A stretch of 64,000 bases of DNA from JAHEDH01 sp963753285 (GTDB lineage Bacteria; Actinomycetota; Acidimicrobiia; Spongiisociales; ZC4RG35). The notes under the pieces are model-generated. The model did not search any database and was not told where the DNA came from. It worked only from the letters and a program-made list of their open reading frames with translations. The position numbers and the translations under genes are program-made. Shown piece by piece: positions 8,803 to 17,703 of this stretch (position 1 is its first letter; every line of letters begins with the position of its first letter). Location of the stretch: the NCBI GenBank assembly GCA_963753285.1, contig CAVWBT010000012.1:107736-171735 (forward strand), in the 5' to 3' direction.

Positions 8803-10013
8803 ATGGCCCCGGACGCCTACATCGTCTCGTATCTCCGAACCCCGATCGGGCGGTATGGCGGCGGCCTGGCATCGGTGCGGACCGACGACCTCGCTGCGAT
8901 CCCGATCCGCGCACTGATCGGACTCCATCCCGAGATCGATCCCGCAGACATCGACGACGTGATCCTCGGTGCGACCAATCAGGCGGGTGAGGACAATCGC
9001 AACGTCGGCAGGATGGCGTTGTTGCTGGCGGGGCTTCCTGACAGCGTGCCGGGCTCGACGGTGAACCGGCTGTGCGGCTCGGGCATGCAGGCGATCATCG
9101 ATGCGGCACGCGCCATCCGCAGCTCGGAGGCCGATCTCGTCATCGCCGGCGGCGTCGAGTCGATGTCACGAGCGCCCTTCGTGGTACCGAAGCCCGAACA
9201 GGCGTACCCGACCCAGGCAAACATCGTGAGCACGACGCTCGGATGGCGGCTCGTGAATCCCGAGATGGAACGGATGGGTCACACGGACTCGCTCGGGATG
9301 ACCGCCGAGAACGTGGCCGTCGAGTACGAGGTGAGCCGCCGGGACCAGGATCGCTTTGCGCTCTCGAGCCAGGAGAAGGCGGCGACGGCGATGACCAATG
9401 GCCGCCTCGCCGGAGAGATCGTTCCCGTCTCGGTTCCACAGCGAAGAGGACAGCCGGTCGAGATCGCAGCAGACGAGCACCCTCGGCCGGACTCGAGCAT
9501 CGAGGCATTCGGAGCCTTGGAAGCCCGCATTCAAGCTGGGCCGGGACCGTCACCGCCGGCAATGCCTCGGGCATCAACGACGGCGCTGCCGCGCTGCTGG
9601 TCGCGTCAGGTGACGCCGTCGAGAGGTGGGGTCTCGAGCCGATCGCGCGCATCGTTGCCTCTGCGGTTGCGGGCGTACCACCGAGGATCATGGGGATCGG
9701 CCCGATTCCGGCGGTCGAGAGACTCCAGGCCCGGACCGGCGTCGGACCGACCGACGTCGATGTTCTGGAACTCAACGAGGCGTTCGCGTCACAGTCGCTC
9801 GCCTGCCTCCGTGCCTTCGGCCTGCCGGGCGACGCCGAGCACGTCAACCCGAACGGCGGTGCGATCGCATTGGGTCACCCCACCGGGATGAGCGGCGCCC
9901 GGATCACCGGCACCGCCGCATTGGAGCTTCGGCGTCGAGAAGGGAAACGGGCGATCGCGACGATGTGCATCGGCGTCGGTCAGGGGATCGCCGTTCTGCT
10001 CGAACGCCCCTGA
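8803..10013 (+). CDS. Acetyl-CoA C-acyltransferase (thiolase), two nearby one-base frameshifts
   Basis: The thiolase cleaves 3-ketoacyl-CoA, or condenses acyl-CoAs, in beta-oxidation or ketoadipate-type pathways. The start is ATG 8803 (MAPDAYIVSYLRTPIGRYGG). The nucleophilic cysteine is in NRLCGSGMQA, followed by GGVESMSRAPF. After the broken region come NASGINDGAAALLVAS, the NEAFASQ motif, and the catalytic NPNGGAIALGHPTG and GVGQG. Two extra bases, at about 9516 and 9542, disrupt the frame. Removing both gives FGALKPAFKLGGTVTAGNASG, an exact match to the family pattern. Two insertions within 30 bp in an otherwise perfect gene suggest read or assembly error. ATG 8764 would add 13 residues that lack conservation. 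It is convergent with hmgA. Confidence 0.88.
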
Positions 10014-10019
10014 CCTCTC

Positions 10020-10040
10020 GTCACACGTCACACGTCACAG
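10020..10040. repeat. Heptanucleotide tandem repeat, three units of GTCACAC/G
   Basis: Three consecutive seven-base units (GTCACAC, GTCACAC, GTCACAG) begin seven bases after the thiolase stop codon. A second heptamer array of related sequence starts 30 bp further on. Confidence 0.8.
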
Positions 10041-10070
10041 CGACGATGACCTGGGACCGACAACTGAACC

Positions 10071-10105
10071 GTCATCTGTCATCTGTCATCTGTCATCTGT
10101 CATCC
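10071..10105. repeat. Heptanucleotide tandem repeat, five units of GTCATCT, spanning the hmgA stop codon
   Basis: Four exact copies of GTCATCT and a fifth, GTCATCC, lie head to tail. On the minus strand the homogentisate dioxygenase gene reads into the array and stops within it (PADDR, stop at 10093). A change in unit number would therefore alter only the extreme C-terminus or downstream spacing. Confidence 0.85.
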
Positions 10106-11397
10106 GCCGGAGGCGTGAAGTGGCGCTCCAACGAATGCCAGACGGAGGGATAGTCGTCCTGCAGTGCAGGGATCGACCCGGCGTATGCGGTGGGGATGAG
10201 CGGATACCGGGTCTCGAACATGAACGACATCGTGTCCGACAGCCGCTCGGGCTTCAGATCGGCGGTCGTCGCCTTCATCCAGGCGTCGTGGTCCGGCCCG
10301 TGCGGGAAGTACATGTTGTGCAGGCTCATGCCACCGGGAGAGAACCCCTCCTCCTTGGCGTCGTAGACGCCGTACAGGATGCCCATGAACTCCGACATGA
10401 TGTTCTTGTGGTAGTAGGGCGGTCGGAACGTGTGCTCCCCCACCAGCCAGCGGTCGGCGAACACGACGAAGTCGACGTTGGCGATCCCCGGATCCGCGCT
10501 CGGGGAGGTCAGGACGGTGAAGATCGACGGGTCGGGATGGTCGTAGCTGATCGAACCGATCACGTTGAACAGCCGCAGGTCGTACTTGTACGGGACGTGG
10601 TTCCCATGCCACCCGACGACGTCGAGCGGCGAGTGGTCGAGTTCGACGGAGAACAGCCGCCCGTCGAACTTCACGAACATCTCCCCCGGCCGGTCGTTGT
10701 CTTCGTAGGCCGCGACCGGACTCAGGAAGTCCCGGGGGTTGGCGAGGCCGTTCGCTCCGATGGGCCCCCGCTCGGGCAACTCCAAATAGGTCCCATAGTT
10801 CTCGCAGACGTAGCCTCGGGCGGTCTCGTCGACCAGGTCCACCTTGAACACCATCCCACGCGGGATCACCACGATCTCACCCGGTTCGACCTCGAGGACA
10901 CCGCATTCGGTCGCCACGACGAGCCGGCCGTCCTGAGGGACGATGAGCAGCTCACCGTCTGCGTCGTAGAGGTAGGAGTCGTTCATGGATCGGGTGGCCA
11001 TGTAGACGTGGGCGGCCATGCCGACCTGGGTATGCGCATCGCCGTTCGTCGCGATGGTGCGCAGACCGGTGAGAAACGTGGTGTCCTCGTCCGGGAAGGG
11101 TGGCGGGTCCCAGCGGAGTTGTCCGATCGGCGGATCGGACTCACGGTTGGGCGCACTCCGAATCAGATGACGGTCGACCTCGGTGAAGCGCCAGGCATGT
11201 CGAACCGACGGCCTGATGCGATACAGCCAGGTCCTTCGATTGCGGGGATTCGGGACGGTGAACGCCGTACCCGACAGCTGCTCGGTGTAGAGCCCGAGTG
11301 GGGGCTTCTGCGGGTTGTTCTGGCCGACCGGAAGCGCCCCCGGCTCGGCCTCCGAAGCGAACTCGTTGCCGAAGCCGGACTGGTACTCAACAGGCAT
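10093..11397 (-). CDS. hmgA: Homogentisate 1,2-dioxygenase
   Basis: 434 residues, the normal size for the family, starting at ATG 11397 (MPVEYQSGFGNEF, the conserved N-terminus). The enzyme opens the ring of homogentisate with O2 and Fe(II) to give maleylacetoacetate in tyrosine and phenylalanine breakdown. The iron ligands are visible: His and Glu in YYHKNIMSEFMG and the second His in FPHGPDHDAW. The FQSGFGNEF-type N-terminus, GNHVPYKYDL and RPPYYHKN blocks are diagnostic. No maleylacetoacetate isomerase, fumarylacetoacetase or 4-hydroxyphenylpyruvate dioxygenase is present nearby, so the rest of the pathway is encoded elsewhere. The C-terminus ends inside a heptamer repeat. DUF302 and PRC-barrel genes lie upstream on the same strand. 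Confidence 0.97.
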   Translation of the reverse strand: MPVEYQSGFGNEFASEAEPGALPVGQNNPQKPPLGLYTEQLSGTAFTVPNPRNRRTWLYRIRPSVRHAWRFTEVDRHLIRSAPNRESDPPIGQLRWDPPPFPDEDTTFLTGLRTIATNGDAHTQVGMAAHVYMATRSMNDSYLYDADGELLIVPQDGRLVVATECGVLEVEPGEIVVIPRGMVFKVDLVDETARGYVCENYGTYLELPERGPIGANGLANPRDFLSPVAAYEDNDRPGEMFVKFDGRLFSVELDHSPLDVVGWHGNHVPYKYDLRLFNVIGSISYDHPDPSIFTVLTSPSADPGIANVDFVVFADRWLVGEHTFRPPYYHKNIMSEFMGILYGVYDAKEEGFSPGGMSLHNMYFPHGPDHDAWMKATTADLKPERLSDTMSFMFETRYPLIPTAYAGSIPALQDDYPSVWHSLERHFTPPADDR

Positions 11398-11453
11398 GGG
11401 TCGTCTCCATGCCCGGACCATACCCGGACGCGGAATCGCGGTGGCGGCGGCTG

Positions 11454-11846
11454 TCAGCCGGCCGCCAGCTTCTCCATCGCGGCCCGGATCAGTGACTCCG
11501 CTTCCGCCGCTATCGGGGCGATGGCGTCCTCACCGGTCACCTGTGACATCAACGCTGGGTCCATCGCCTCGACCAGCACGCCGTCATCCGACTGCCGCAC
11601 GACCACGTTGCAGGGAAGGAGTGCGCCGATCCGACGCTGGACGTCGAGCGCCCGGCCGGCGAGGTTCGGATTGCAGGCCCCGATGATCACGTACGGCTCG
11701 ATCTCCTTGCCGATCTTGGCGTGCAGCGTCGCCTTGACGTCGATCTCGGTCAACGTGCCGAAGCCCTGCTCGGCGAGCGCAGCCTTCACCGCCGGCAGCG
11801 CCTCGTCGAACTCCATCTCCAATGTGACGGCTGGTTCCAGAATCAT
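11454..11846 (-). CDS. DUF302 family protein
   Basis: A 130-residue DUF302-domain protein with the family pattern EFDEALPAVKAALAEQGFGTLTE. It continues with HAKIGKEIEPYVIIGACNPNLAGRAL, then LLPCNVVVRQ near the middle and PIAAEAESLIRAAMEKL at the end. DUF302 proteins are small soluble alpha/beta proteins of unsettled function. The conserved cysteines in IGACNP and LLPCNV and frequent proximity to redox or metal genes hint at a redox or heme-related role, but this is not established. It is 56 bp upstream of hmgA on the same strand and could share a transcript. Confidence 0.85.
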   Translation of the reverse strand: MILEPAVTLEMEFDEALPAVKAALAEQGFGTLTEIDVKATLHAKIGKEIEPYVIIGACNPNLAGRALDVQRRIGALLPCNVVVRQSDDGVLVEAMDPALMSQVTGEDAIAPIAAEAESLIRAAMEKLAAG

Positions 11847-11895
11847 GAGACTCCCTCGTTCGTTCAGAGACTTCTCCGCGAACGCTACACCACGC

Positions 11896-12208
11896 TCACC
11901 CGGTGGCGGGATAGTGATCCGCCAAGCGGTCCTCGAGCTCGGGTGTCACGATGTGCTCCTTCGGTGCCTTCGGCGCACGTCCGGACGACTTCGGCCGCAT
12001 AGGGCAAGACGATCCGGCCATCGCCGGTACGTCCGAATCGGGCGAGCGGGACGTATCGACTGGATCTGAACAACCCCGGATCGACCACGGCGAGCTTCGG
12101 ATTCGACTCGGCGTCTTCGAAGATCACGTCGACGACCTTTCCGATCGGCTCGTGTCGCAGATCCACCACGATGCGGCCGACGAGACCGCGGTCTGAACTG
12201 TTGGTCAC
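11896..12208 (-). CDS. PRC-barrel domain protein (one-base frameshift near the C-terminus)
   Basis: A small protein starting at GTG 12208 (MTNSSDRGLVGRIVVDL). The PRC-barrel core is DLRHEPIGKVVDVIFEDAES, followed by YVPLARFGRTGDGRIVLPYAAEVV. The frame as given reads into CAEGTEGAHRD. Removing one base near 11979 restores RTAPKAPKEHIVTPELEDRL and an ordinary end at 11896. PRC-barrel proteins bind RNA, photosynthetic reaction centres or other partners; the target here is unknown. It lies between the M24 peptidase and the DUF302 gene, all on the minus strand. Confidence 0.75.
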
Positions 12209-12277
12209 AGTTCCCCCTTTCGTCCCCCGACCCGCCGCCGTCACCAACCATACGCGCGCGGTCACGCTGGCTGCTGG

Positions 12278-13528
12278 TCAGATCAGCCACAACTCGGTCT
12301 GGCGACCGTCGAGGAATCGGCACTCAGTACCGTCGAAGAAGGCGTCTTCTTCGAGCATGAACTGGACCACCTGCCCGTTCCACTCGGGCACCGGCACTCG
12401 GGCCTGGAGTTCGATCGAGTAGGCCGTGTCCGGCCACACCGGGTAGTCGCCTTGACCCGGCACCCCGTGCTGCCGATCCCAGAGACCGATCGTCGGACCG
12501 GCGGCGTGCCCGTGCACGCCGATCGGATGCGTGTAGATGAGCGCATCGATACCTTCGCGTTCGGCCGCCTGGTGCGTTGCAGTGAGGATCTCGTTGCCGC
12601 TACGACCGATCCGATACTCGGACATCAACAGATCCTGCAGCCGGTTGGCGGTTCGCATCCCTCCCATCAGGCCCTCGGGCGCCGACTGCTCACCCGGTCT
12701 CAGGACGTAGGCGTGCTGCTGCTGGTCGGTGCAGTAGCCGTGATAGGTGATTCCGAAGTCGATGTGGACGAGGTCACCGGCCTCGATGATCGTCTCACCC
12801 GGCTTGGCGGCGAACGAGTCTCGAGCCGCTCCCCCGCCGCGCTGGACGCTGACCGTCGGGTGGAACCAGGCTCCGTGACCCGCATCGTGCACGGTCTGGC
12901 GCAGCCACCATTCCACGTCGCTCGTGCTCGTTTCACCGGCGGTGACCACCTCGGGCGACAGGGCCCTGCGAAGGAATCCATGTGCGATCCGGCACGCCTC
13001 GACCATGATCTCGACCTCGGTGTCGATCCGAGTCTCGAGCCAACCGATGGCGAGCTCATCGGCCGGGGCGACCCGATCGCGGAGATGCGTTGGGAGGGCT
13101 GCAGAGAGCGCAGACGCCTCTGAAGCCGAGAACCCGTCGGCGAGCGGGAACACGGTTGAGGAGTGGGTGCCGATCCGCGTCGGGTCGGCATCGGTGAGGA
13201 TCTCAGCGAGACGCGCCCACTGGTCGGGCTGGACATCGGGGTCCCATGCCGACTCGAACGCCTCGCCGACGGCATATCGCCCTACCGCCATCCGATCGAT
13301 TCGGTCTCCGCGGTCGAGAAACACGACGATGGTCCGTCGGCGCGACGTGGCCAGCCAGGTGGCGGGCAGCATCGTCTGAAGGACCGGGTCCTCGTTGTAT
13401 TCGCGGGCTGCGATCACCCAGGCATCGAATCCGGCCCTGCGCATGAGCGCCGGCACCAGCTCATCGAGGCGACGTATCAGGATCCGGTCGTACCGGACCG
13501 CTGCGGCTCTCAACTCCATCCACCCCAT
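12278..13528 (-). CDS. M24 family metallopeptidase (Xaa-Pro aminopeptidase-like)
   Basis: 416 residues with a creatinase-like N-terminal domain (about 1-170) and a pita-bread catalytic domain. Metal ligands can be placed: the Asp pair in GDLVHIDFGITYHGYCTD, His in THPIGVHGHAAGP, Glu in YSIELQARV and Glu in QFMLEEDAFF. These five ligands bind two divalent metals in M24 peptidases, which release N-terminal residues, often before proline. Close relatives include creatinases and other C-N hydrolases, so peptide specificity is not certain. ATG 13528 is used; ATG 13519 (MELRAAAV) is an equally possible start three codons later. Confidence 0.88.
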   Translation of the reverse strand: MGWMELRAAAVRYDRILIRRLDELVPALMRRAGFDAWVIAAREYNEDPVLQTMLPATWLATSRRRTIVVFLDRGDRIDRMAVGRYAVGEAFESAWDPDVQPDQWARLAEILTDADPTRIGTHSSTVFPLADGFSASEASALSAALPTHLRDRVAPADELAIGWLETRIDTEVEIMVEACRIAHGFLRRALSPEVVTAGETSTSDVEWWLRQTVHDAGHGAWFHPTVSVQRGGGAARDSFAAKPGETIIEAGDLVHIDFGITYHGYCTDQQQHAYVLRPGEQSAPEGLMGGMRTANRLQDLLMSEYRIGRSGNEILTATHQAAEREGIDALIYTHPIGVHGHAAGPTIGLWDRQHGVPGQGDYPVWPDTAYSIELQARVPVPEWNGQVVQFMLEEDAFFDGTECRFLDGRQTELWLI

Positions 13529-13652
13529 TCTTGCCGGGCGCAGCCCCCGCTCGACAAATGCCGCTCAACGCGGAGCCGAGGACCGAGAACTCCAGCCAGC
13601 AGATCGAATCGACCTGAGTAGCCTCACCGCGAGCCGAAGTCCCTGAGGAGCC

Positions 13653-14639
13653 GTGACAGCCAACATCATCGAAGCGAGCGGGTTGGTGAAGCGATACGGA
13701 ACCATCACCGCACTGGACGGTCTGGACCTCGAGGTACCGGAGGGATCGATCTTCGGGCTGCTCGGACCGAACGGCGCAGGCAAGACGACTGCAGTGTCGA
13801 TCCTCACCACTCTCCTCGTTGCAGACTCCGGCCGTGCGACCGTCGCGGGAGCAGACGTCAGCACCAGCCCCGACGAGGTGCGACGGAACATCGGTCTCTC
13901 CGGCCAGTACGCCGCGGTGGACGAGCAACTCACGGGTTTCGAGAACCTGGACATGGTTGGCCGGCTCTATCGGCTCGGGAAGCAACGCTCCAGGGATCGC
14001 GCCCGCGAGCTGCTCGAACGTTTCGACCTGGTCGACGCCGCCGACCGGCCCGTCAAGACCTATTCGGGCGGCATGCGCAGGCGGCTCGACCTCGCAGGTG
14101 CCCTCGTCGCCGAGCCTCCGGTGCTGTTCCTGGACGAGCCCACGACCGGGCTCGACCCCAGAAGCAGGACCGAGCTGTGGGGCGTGATCAGGGATCTCGT
14201 CGGTCGAGGCGCCACGCTGCTGCTCACCACCCAGTACATGGAGGAGGCCGAGCAATTGGCCGACGACATCATGGTCATCGACCACGGGCGCGAGATCGCC
14301 CACGGCACCGCCGACGAACTGAAACTCCTGGTCGGTGGCGAGCGCATCGATGTGACTCTCGACCATGGCGAGCAACTAGCCGATGCACGCCGGGTGCTCG
14401 AGCGTTTCGCGATCGGTGACGTGTTCGTGGACGAGCGCGGGCGAGAGCTCGTCGTACCGATCAGCGGTGGGGCGCGCACCTTGACCGAAGCTCTCCGTGC
14501 GCTCGACGCCGAGGGCGTCACCGTTGGCGACGTCGGCCTGCGGCGGCCAACGCTGGACGACGTGTTCCTGTCGCTCACCGGCCACATCTCCACGATCGAG
14601 GAGCCTTCCGCCGGCACCGTGGATGGGGGCGCGACATGA
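13653..14639 (+). CDS. ABC transporter ATP-binding protein, DrrA-like exporter
   Basis: 328 residues from GTG 13653. Walker A is LLGPNGAGKTTAV, the signature is YSGGMRRRLDLAGAL, Walker B is VLFLDEPTTGLD, and the switch region is TQYMEEAEQLAD. The C-terminal extension with RPTLDDVFLSLTGH is typical of the DrrA/NodI drug-export class. This protein powers export through the permease encoded immediately downstream, whose ATG overlaps its stop (ATGA). The substrate is unknown; family members move daunorubicin, other antibiotics or lipids. Confidence 0.95.
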   Translation: MTANIIEASGLVKRYGTITALDGLDLEVPEGSIFGLLGPNGAGKTTAVSILTTLLVADSGRATVAGADVSTSPDEVRRNIGLSGQYAAVDEQLTGFENLDMVGRLYRLGKQRSRDRARELLERFDLVDAADRPVKTYSGGMRRRLDLAGALVAEPPVLFLDEPTTGLDPRSRTELWGVIRDLVGRGATLLLTTQYMEEAEQLADDIMVIDHGREIAHGTADELKLLVGGERIDVTLDHGEQLADARRVLERFAIGDVFVDERGRELVVPISGGARTLTEALRALDAEGVTVGDVGLRRPTLDDVFLSLTGHISTIEEPSAGTVDGGAT

Positions 14640-15442
14640 ACCGGCTTCGTTACGTATTCGAGGACGGCGTGGTGATCGCCAAGCGCAATGTGATCAAGAT
14701 CAAGCGCGTCCCCGAGGTCCTGATGTTCGTCCTCGTCTCGCCGATCATGTTCGTACTGCTCTTCGCATACATCTTCGGGAGCGCGATCGACATCCCGGGA
14801 GGCTCGTACCGCGAGTTCCTGATCGGCGGGATCTTCGCACAAACGGTGATCTTCGGAGCCACCTTCACGGGTGCCGGCCTGGCAGAGGACATGCAGAAGG
14901 GGATCATCAACCGGTTCAGATCGCTGCCGATGTCTCCGTCGGCGGTTGTGGTCGGAAGAACGGCAAGCGACGTCGTCTACAACACGCTGACGTTGATCAT
15001 CATGGCCCTGACCGGGCTGCTCGTCGGATGGCGGATCGACAATGGCTTCGGCAACGCTGTGCTTGCGTTCGCCCTCCTCCTGTTGTTCGCCTACGCCTTC
15101 TCGTGGATCATGGCCTTCGTCGGGCTGTTGGTGCCGAGCGTCGAGGTCATCAACAACGCCTCGTTCATCGTGATCTTCCCGTTGACCTTCATCGCCAACA
15201 CCTTCGTCCCGGTCGACGGCTTCCCGCCGGTACTGCGGGCCTTCGCCGAGTGGAACCCGGTGTCGACGTTGACACAGGCCGTGCGCGAGTTGTTCGGGAA
15301 CATCCCTCCGGAAACGCCCGAACCGACAGTGTGGCCCCTTGCGAACCCGGTGCTCTACTCCCTGATCTGGGTGGGGATCATCCTGGTGGTGTTCATCCCT
15401 CTGTCGATTCATCAGTACCAGCGAGCGACCGCCCGCAGCTGA
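14636..15442 (+). CDS. ABC-2 type exporter permease, DrrB-like
   Basis: 268 residues with about six membrane helices. One is FVLVSPIMFVLLFAYIFGSAI near the N-terminus; others are the ILVVFIPLSI type near the C-terminus. The ABC-2 signature region includes EDMQKGIINRFRSLPMSPSAVVVGR, and NPVSTLTQAVRELFGN precedes the last helix. It is translationally coupled to the ATPase at 13653 through a 4-bp overlap. Together they form one exporter, probably a homodimer of each subunit. It is convergent with the photolyase gene across 134 bp in which nothing else is seen. Confidence 0.93.
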   Translation: MNRLRYVFEDGVVIAKRNVIKIKRVPEVLMFVLVSPIMFVLLFAYIFGSAIDIPGGSYREFLIGGIFAQTVIFGATFTGAGLAEDMQKGIINRFRSLPMSPSAVVVGRTASDVVYNTLTLIIMALTGLLVGWRIDNGFGNAVLAFALLLLFAYAFSWIMAFVGLLVPSVEVINNASFIVIFPLTFIANTFVPVDGFPPVLRAFAEWNPVSTLTQAVRELFGNIPPETPEPTVWPLANPVLYSLIWVGIILVVFIPLSIHQYQRATARS

Positions 15443-15576
15443 TCGGGAACCGATCAGGTCGGCAACCGGCGGAGCCGTACGACGGAAACCAGGACCGGAA
15501 TCGCCGGCTACGAGTCGGTGGAAGCGTTCTGAGGGCCGGCAGGCGATCTCCAACCGAGCGCGCCTGGAGTGACCTG

Positions 15577-17058
15577 TCAGATGCGCCCGTCGCGAATGCC
15601 TCGTTTCACGGTTTCAGCACGATCCCGCACCGCGTCGAGATCGGACAGCCGGTCGAGATTGGCGAGTGGCCGGCTAATCCGATGGTTCTGAGAGAGCTGA
15701 TCCCGGTGGCGGGCGAGGAAGTCCCAGTAGAGCGTCGTGAACGGGCAGGCGTCTTCTCCCACCCGGTTCCTCGGGTTGTAGCGGCAGTCCGAGCAGTAGT
15801 CGCTCATCCGGTTGATGTACGCCCCGCCGGAGACGTACGGCTTCGTCGCCATCCGGCCCCCATCGGCCCACAGCGCCATCCCCATGACGTTGGGGACCAT
15901 CACCCACTCGGCACCGTCGACGTACTGGTCGAGCATCCAATCCATGAGCCGACGCGGATGGATGCCGTAGAGGTTGGCGAAGTTCGACAAGACCATCAGG
16001 CGCGGGATGTGATGGACCCACGCACGCTGCTTCAACCCATCGAGGGTGTCAGCAACGCAAGCCATCTCTGTCTCCGCCTCACCGGTGAAGGCAGGCGGGA
16101 CATGGCGGCGGTGGTTCAAGACGTTCGATTCGATGTGGTCCGGCCACAGCCAGTACAACCCCCACACGTACTCTCGCCATCCGATCACCTGCCGGATAAA
16201 GCCCTCGGCGGAGTTGATCGGCACGTCTCCGGCTCGATAGGCCTCTTCCACGCGTTCACACACCTCGTCCGGCATCAAGAGACCCAGGTTCAGGTACGGA
16301 CTGAGCACGGAGTGGGCGAGGCTCCACGACCCCGAGGTCATGGCGTCCTCGTAGCGACCGAATCTGGCGAGCTCGTGTTCGACGAAGTGATCCAGCCGGG
16401 CGAGCGCAGCCCGCCGGCTGGTTGCCCAGATACCCACCGGAGGATCGCCATGGGTCTTCGGTAGAGCATCGATCACCTCCCGGTCGAGGTCGTCGAGTTC
16501 CGAGATGGGTGGAGTCGTGAAGATCGACGGGTCGTCGGGTGGCGGCTGACGGTTCTCCTCGTCGAAGTTCCAGCGACCTTCGACCGGCTCTCCGTCACCG
16601 TCCATGAGGTAGCCGAGGCGATTCCGGGTCCAGCGATAGAAGGACTCCATCCTCATGGACTTCTGCGAGTCGGCCCACTCGGCGAAATCGGACTGATGGC
16701 AGAGGAACTGGTTGGACCGAACCAAGTCGATTCCGAGATCATCGCACAGTCGCCGTGCGGCCCGGGAGTTGGGTTCGGTGGCGACGATCGCGTCGGGGCC
16801 GTGTTCGCTACGGTGGGCTTCGACGCCGGCGCGGAGCGTGACCGCACTGCGGTAGTCGACGTCGTATCCCGCCGCCTCGAGCTCGGTAGCGAAGCGACGC
16901 ATCGCCGCGACGACGAAATGGTTCCGCTGCACGTGACGATTGCGCCGCAACAGAGCAGCGCTCTCCACCAAGAGCACACTGTTCGATCCCGGCTCGGCGT
17001 CGGCGAGCGCGCCGATCCGCCGGTTGAGTTGGTCGCCGAAGACGAGCACTGTTCGCAT
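15577..17058 (-). CDS. Cryptochrome/photolyase with [4Fe-4S] cluster (FeS-BCP/PhrB group)
   Basis: 493 residues from ATG 17058 (MRTVLVFGDQLNR). The N-terminal half is the DPRP-type Rossmann domain. The C-terminal half is the FAD-binding helical domain, with SSYLNLGLL-like, IRQVIGWREYVWGLYW and WVMVPNVMGMALWADGGRMATKPY blocks. Four cysteines that would ligate a [4Fe-4S] cluster are present: one in MACVAD, two in YCSDCRYNP and one in GEDACPFTTLYWDF. This group repairs (6-4) photoproducts in bacteria using light and often binds a ribolumazine antenna. Only 31 bp separate it from the truncated transporter gene upstream, so its original promoter region may have been reshaped by that deletion. Confidence 0.92.
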   Translation of the reverse strand: MRTVLVFGDQLNRRIGALADAEPGSNSVLLVESAALLRRNRHVQRNHFVVAAMRRFATELEAAGYDVDYRSAVTLRAGVEAHRSEHGPDAIVATEPNSRAARRLCDDLGIDLVRSNQFLCHQSDFAEWADSQKSMRMESFYRWTRNRLGYLMDGDGEPVEGRWNFDEENRQPPPDDPSIFTTPPISELDDLDREVIDALPKTHGDPPVGIWATSRRAALARLDHFVEHELARFGRYEDAMTSGSWSLAHSVLSPYLNLGLLMPDEVCERVEEAYRAGDVPINSAEGFIRQVIGWREYVWGLYWLWPDHIESNVLNHRRHVPPAFTGEAETEMACVADTLDGLKQRAWVHHIPRLMVLSNFANLYGIHPRRLMDWMLDQYVDGAEWVMVPNVMGMALWADGGRMATKPYVSGGAYINRMSDYCSDCRYNPRNRVGEDACPFTTLYWDFLARHRDQLSQNHRISRPLANLDRLSDLDAVRDRAETVKRGIRDGRI

Positions 17059-17089
17059 GGGAGCGTCCCTTCCCCTCTTCGGCCACTTT

Positions 17090-17680
17090 CTAACCACCTC
17101 GACGTTCCGACATTCGACTCGCCCATTCCTGACGTGCGACCCTGTTGTCGCCCTGTCTCGCCTGGTCTACTCCGTTCCGGGAGTGGCAGCGCACTTCGGG
17201 ATCGAGGATCCTGTTGTAGGAGTAGACGACGTCATCGGCGGTGAATGCTCTGCCGTTGTGGAAGACGACATCGTCACGCAGCGTGAACGTCCACGTGAGA
17301 TTGTCGTCCGAGATCTCCCAGCTCTCCGCAAGGGCCGGCTCCATGGAGAGGTCGGCGCCCGGCTGCACGAGCGTGTCGTAGACGTTCTCGAGCACCTGGA
17401 AGCTGGCGTACGCCGAGGTCAGGTGCGGGTCGAGACGATCGGGCTCTGCGCCCTGGGCGGCGATGAGCACCGCTTCGCCCGCTTCTGCGCTGGTCGTCTC
17501 GGTTGGGTCGTCCGGAGCGGCGGTCGTGGCCGTGTCGCCGTCTGCCGGCGCGGCGGTCGTGGTGGTGACTGCGTCGTCCACCTCCACAGAGTCGCCACTG
17601 TCGCAAGCCGTTGCGATCAGTGCGAGCACGGCGAGGATCGCCAGCATTCGCCAGAGGCCTTTTCGTTCGGCTGGTCTCAT
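17090..17680 (-). pseudogene. Truncated peptide/nickel ABC transporter substrate-binding lipoprotein (SBP_bac_5)
   Basis: From ATG 17680 a lipoprotein signal peptide (LIATAC, Cys26) is followed by a Thr/Ala-rich linker. The start of a family 5 solute-binding domain then appears: EPDRLDPHLTSAYASFQVLENVYDTL, ALAESWEISDDNLTWTFTLRDDVVFHNGRAFTADDVVYSYNRI. The family is normally over 500 residues, but here the match stops after RILDPE at about residue 163. It runs into about 34 unrelated residues and ends 31 bp before the photolyase start. No permease or ATPase genes follow. This is a decayed remnant, most simply explained by a deletion that removed the rest of the transporter. Confidence 0.85.
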
Positions 17681-17703
17681 GGTGTTCCTTTCTCGTTTCG
17701 TTT

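Noticed and set aside
10071..10105. A possible CRISPR array at the heptamer repeats
   Set aside because: Units are seven bases with no spacers; no cas genes occur in the window.
10120..12069. A 649-codon plus-strand open frame opposite hmgA and DUF302
   Set aside because: hmgA on the other strand is a complete, fully recognisable enzyme; the antisense frame shows no motif.
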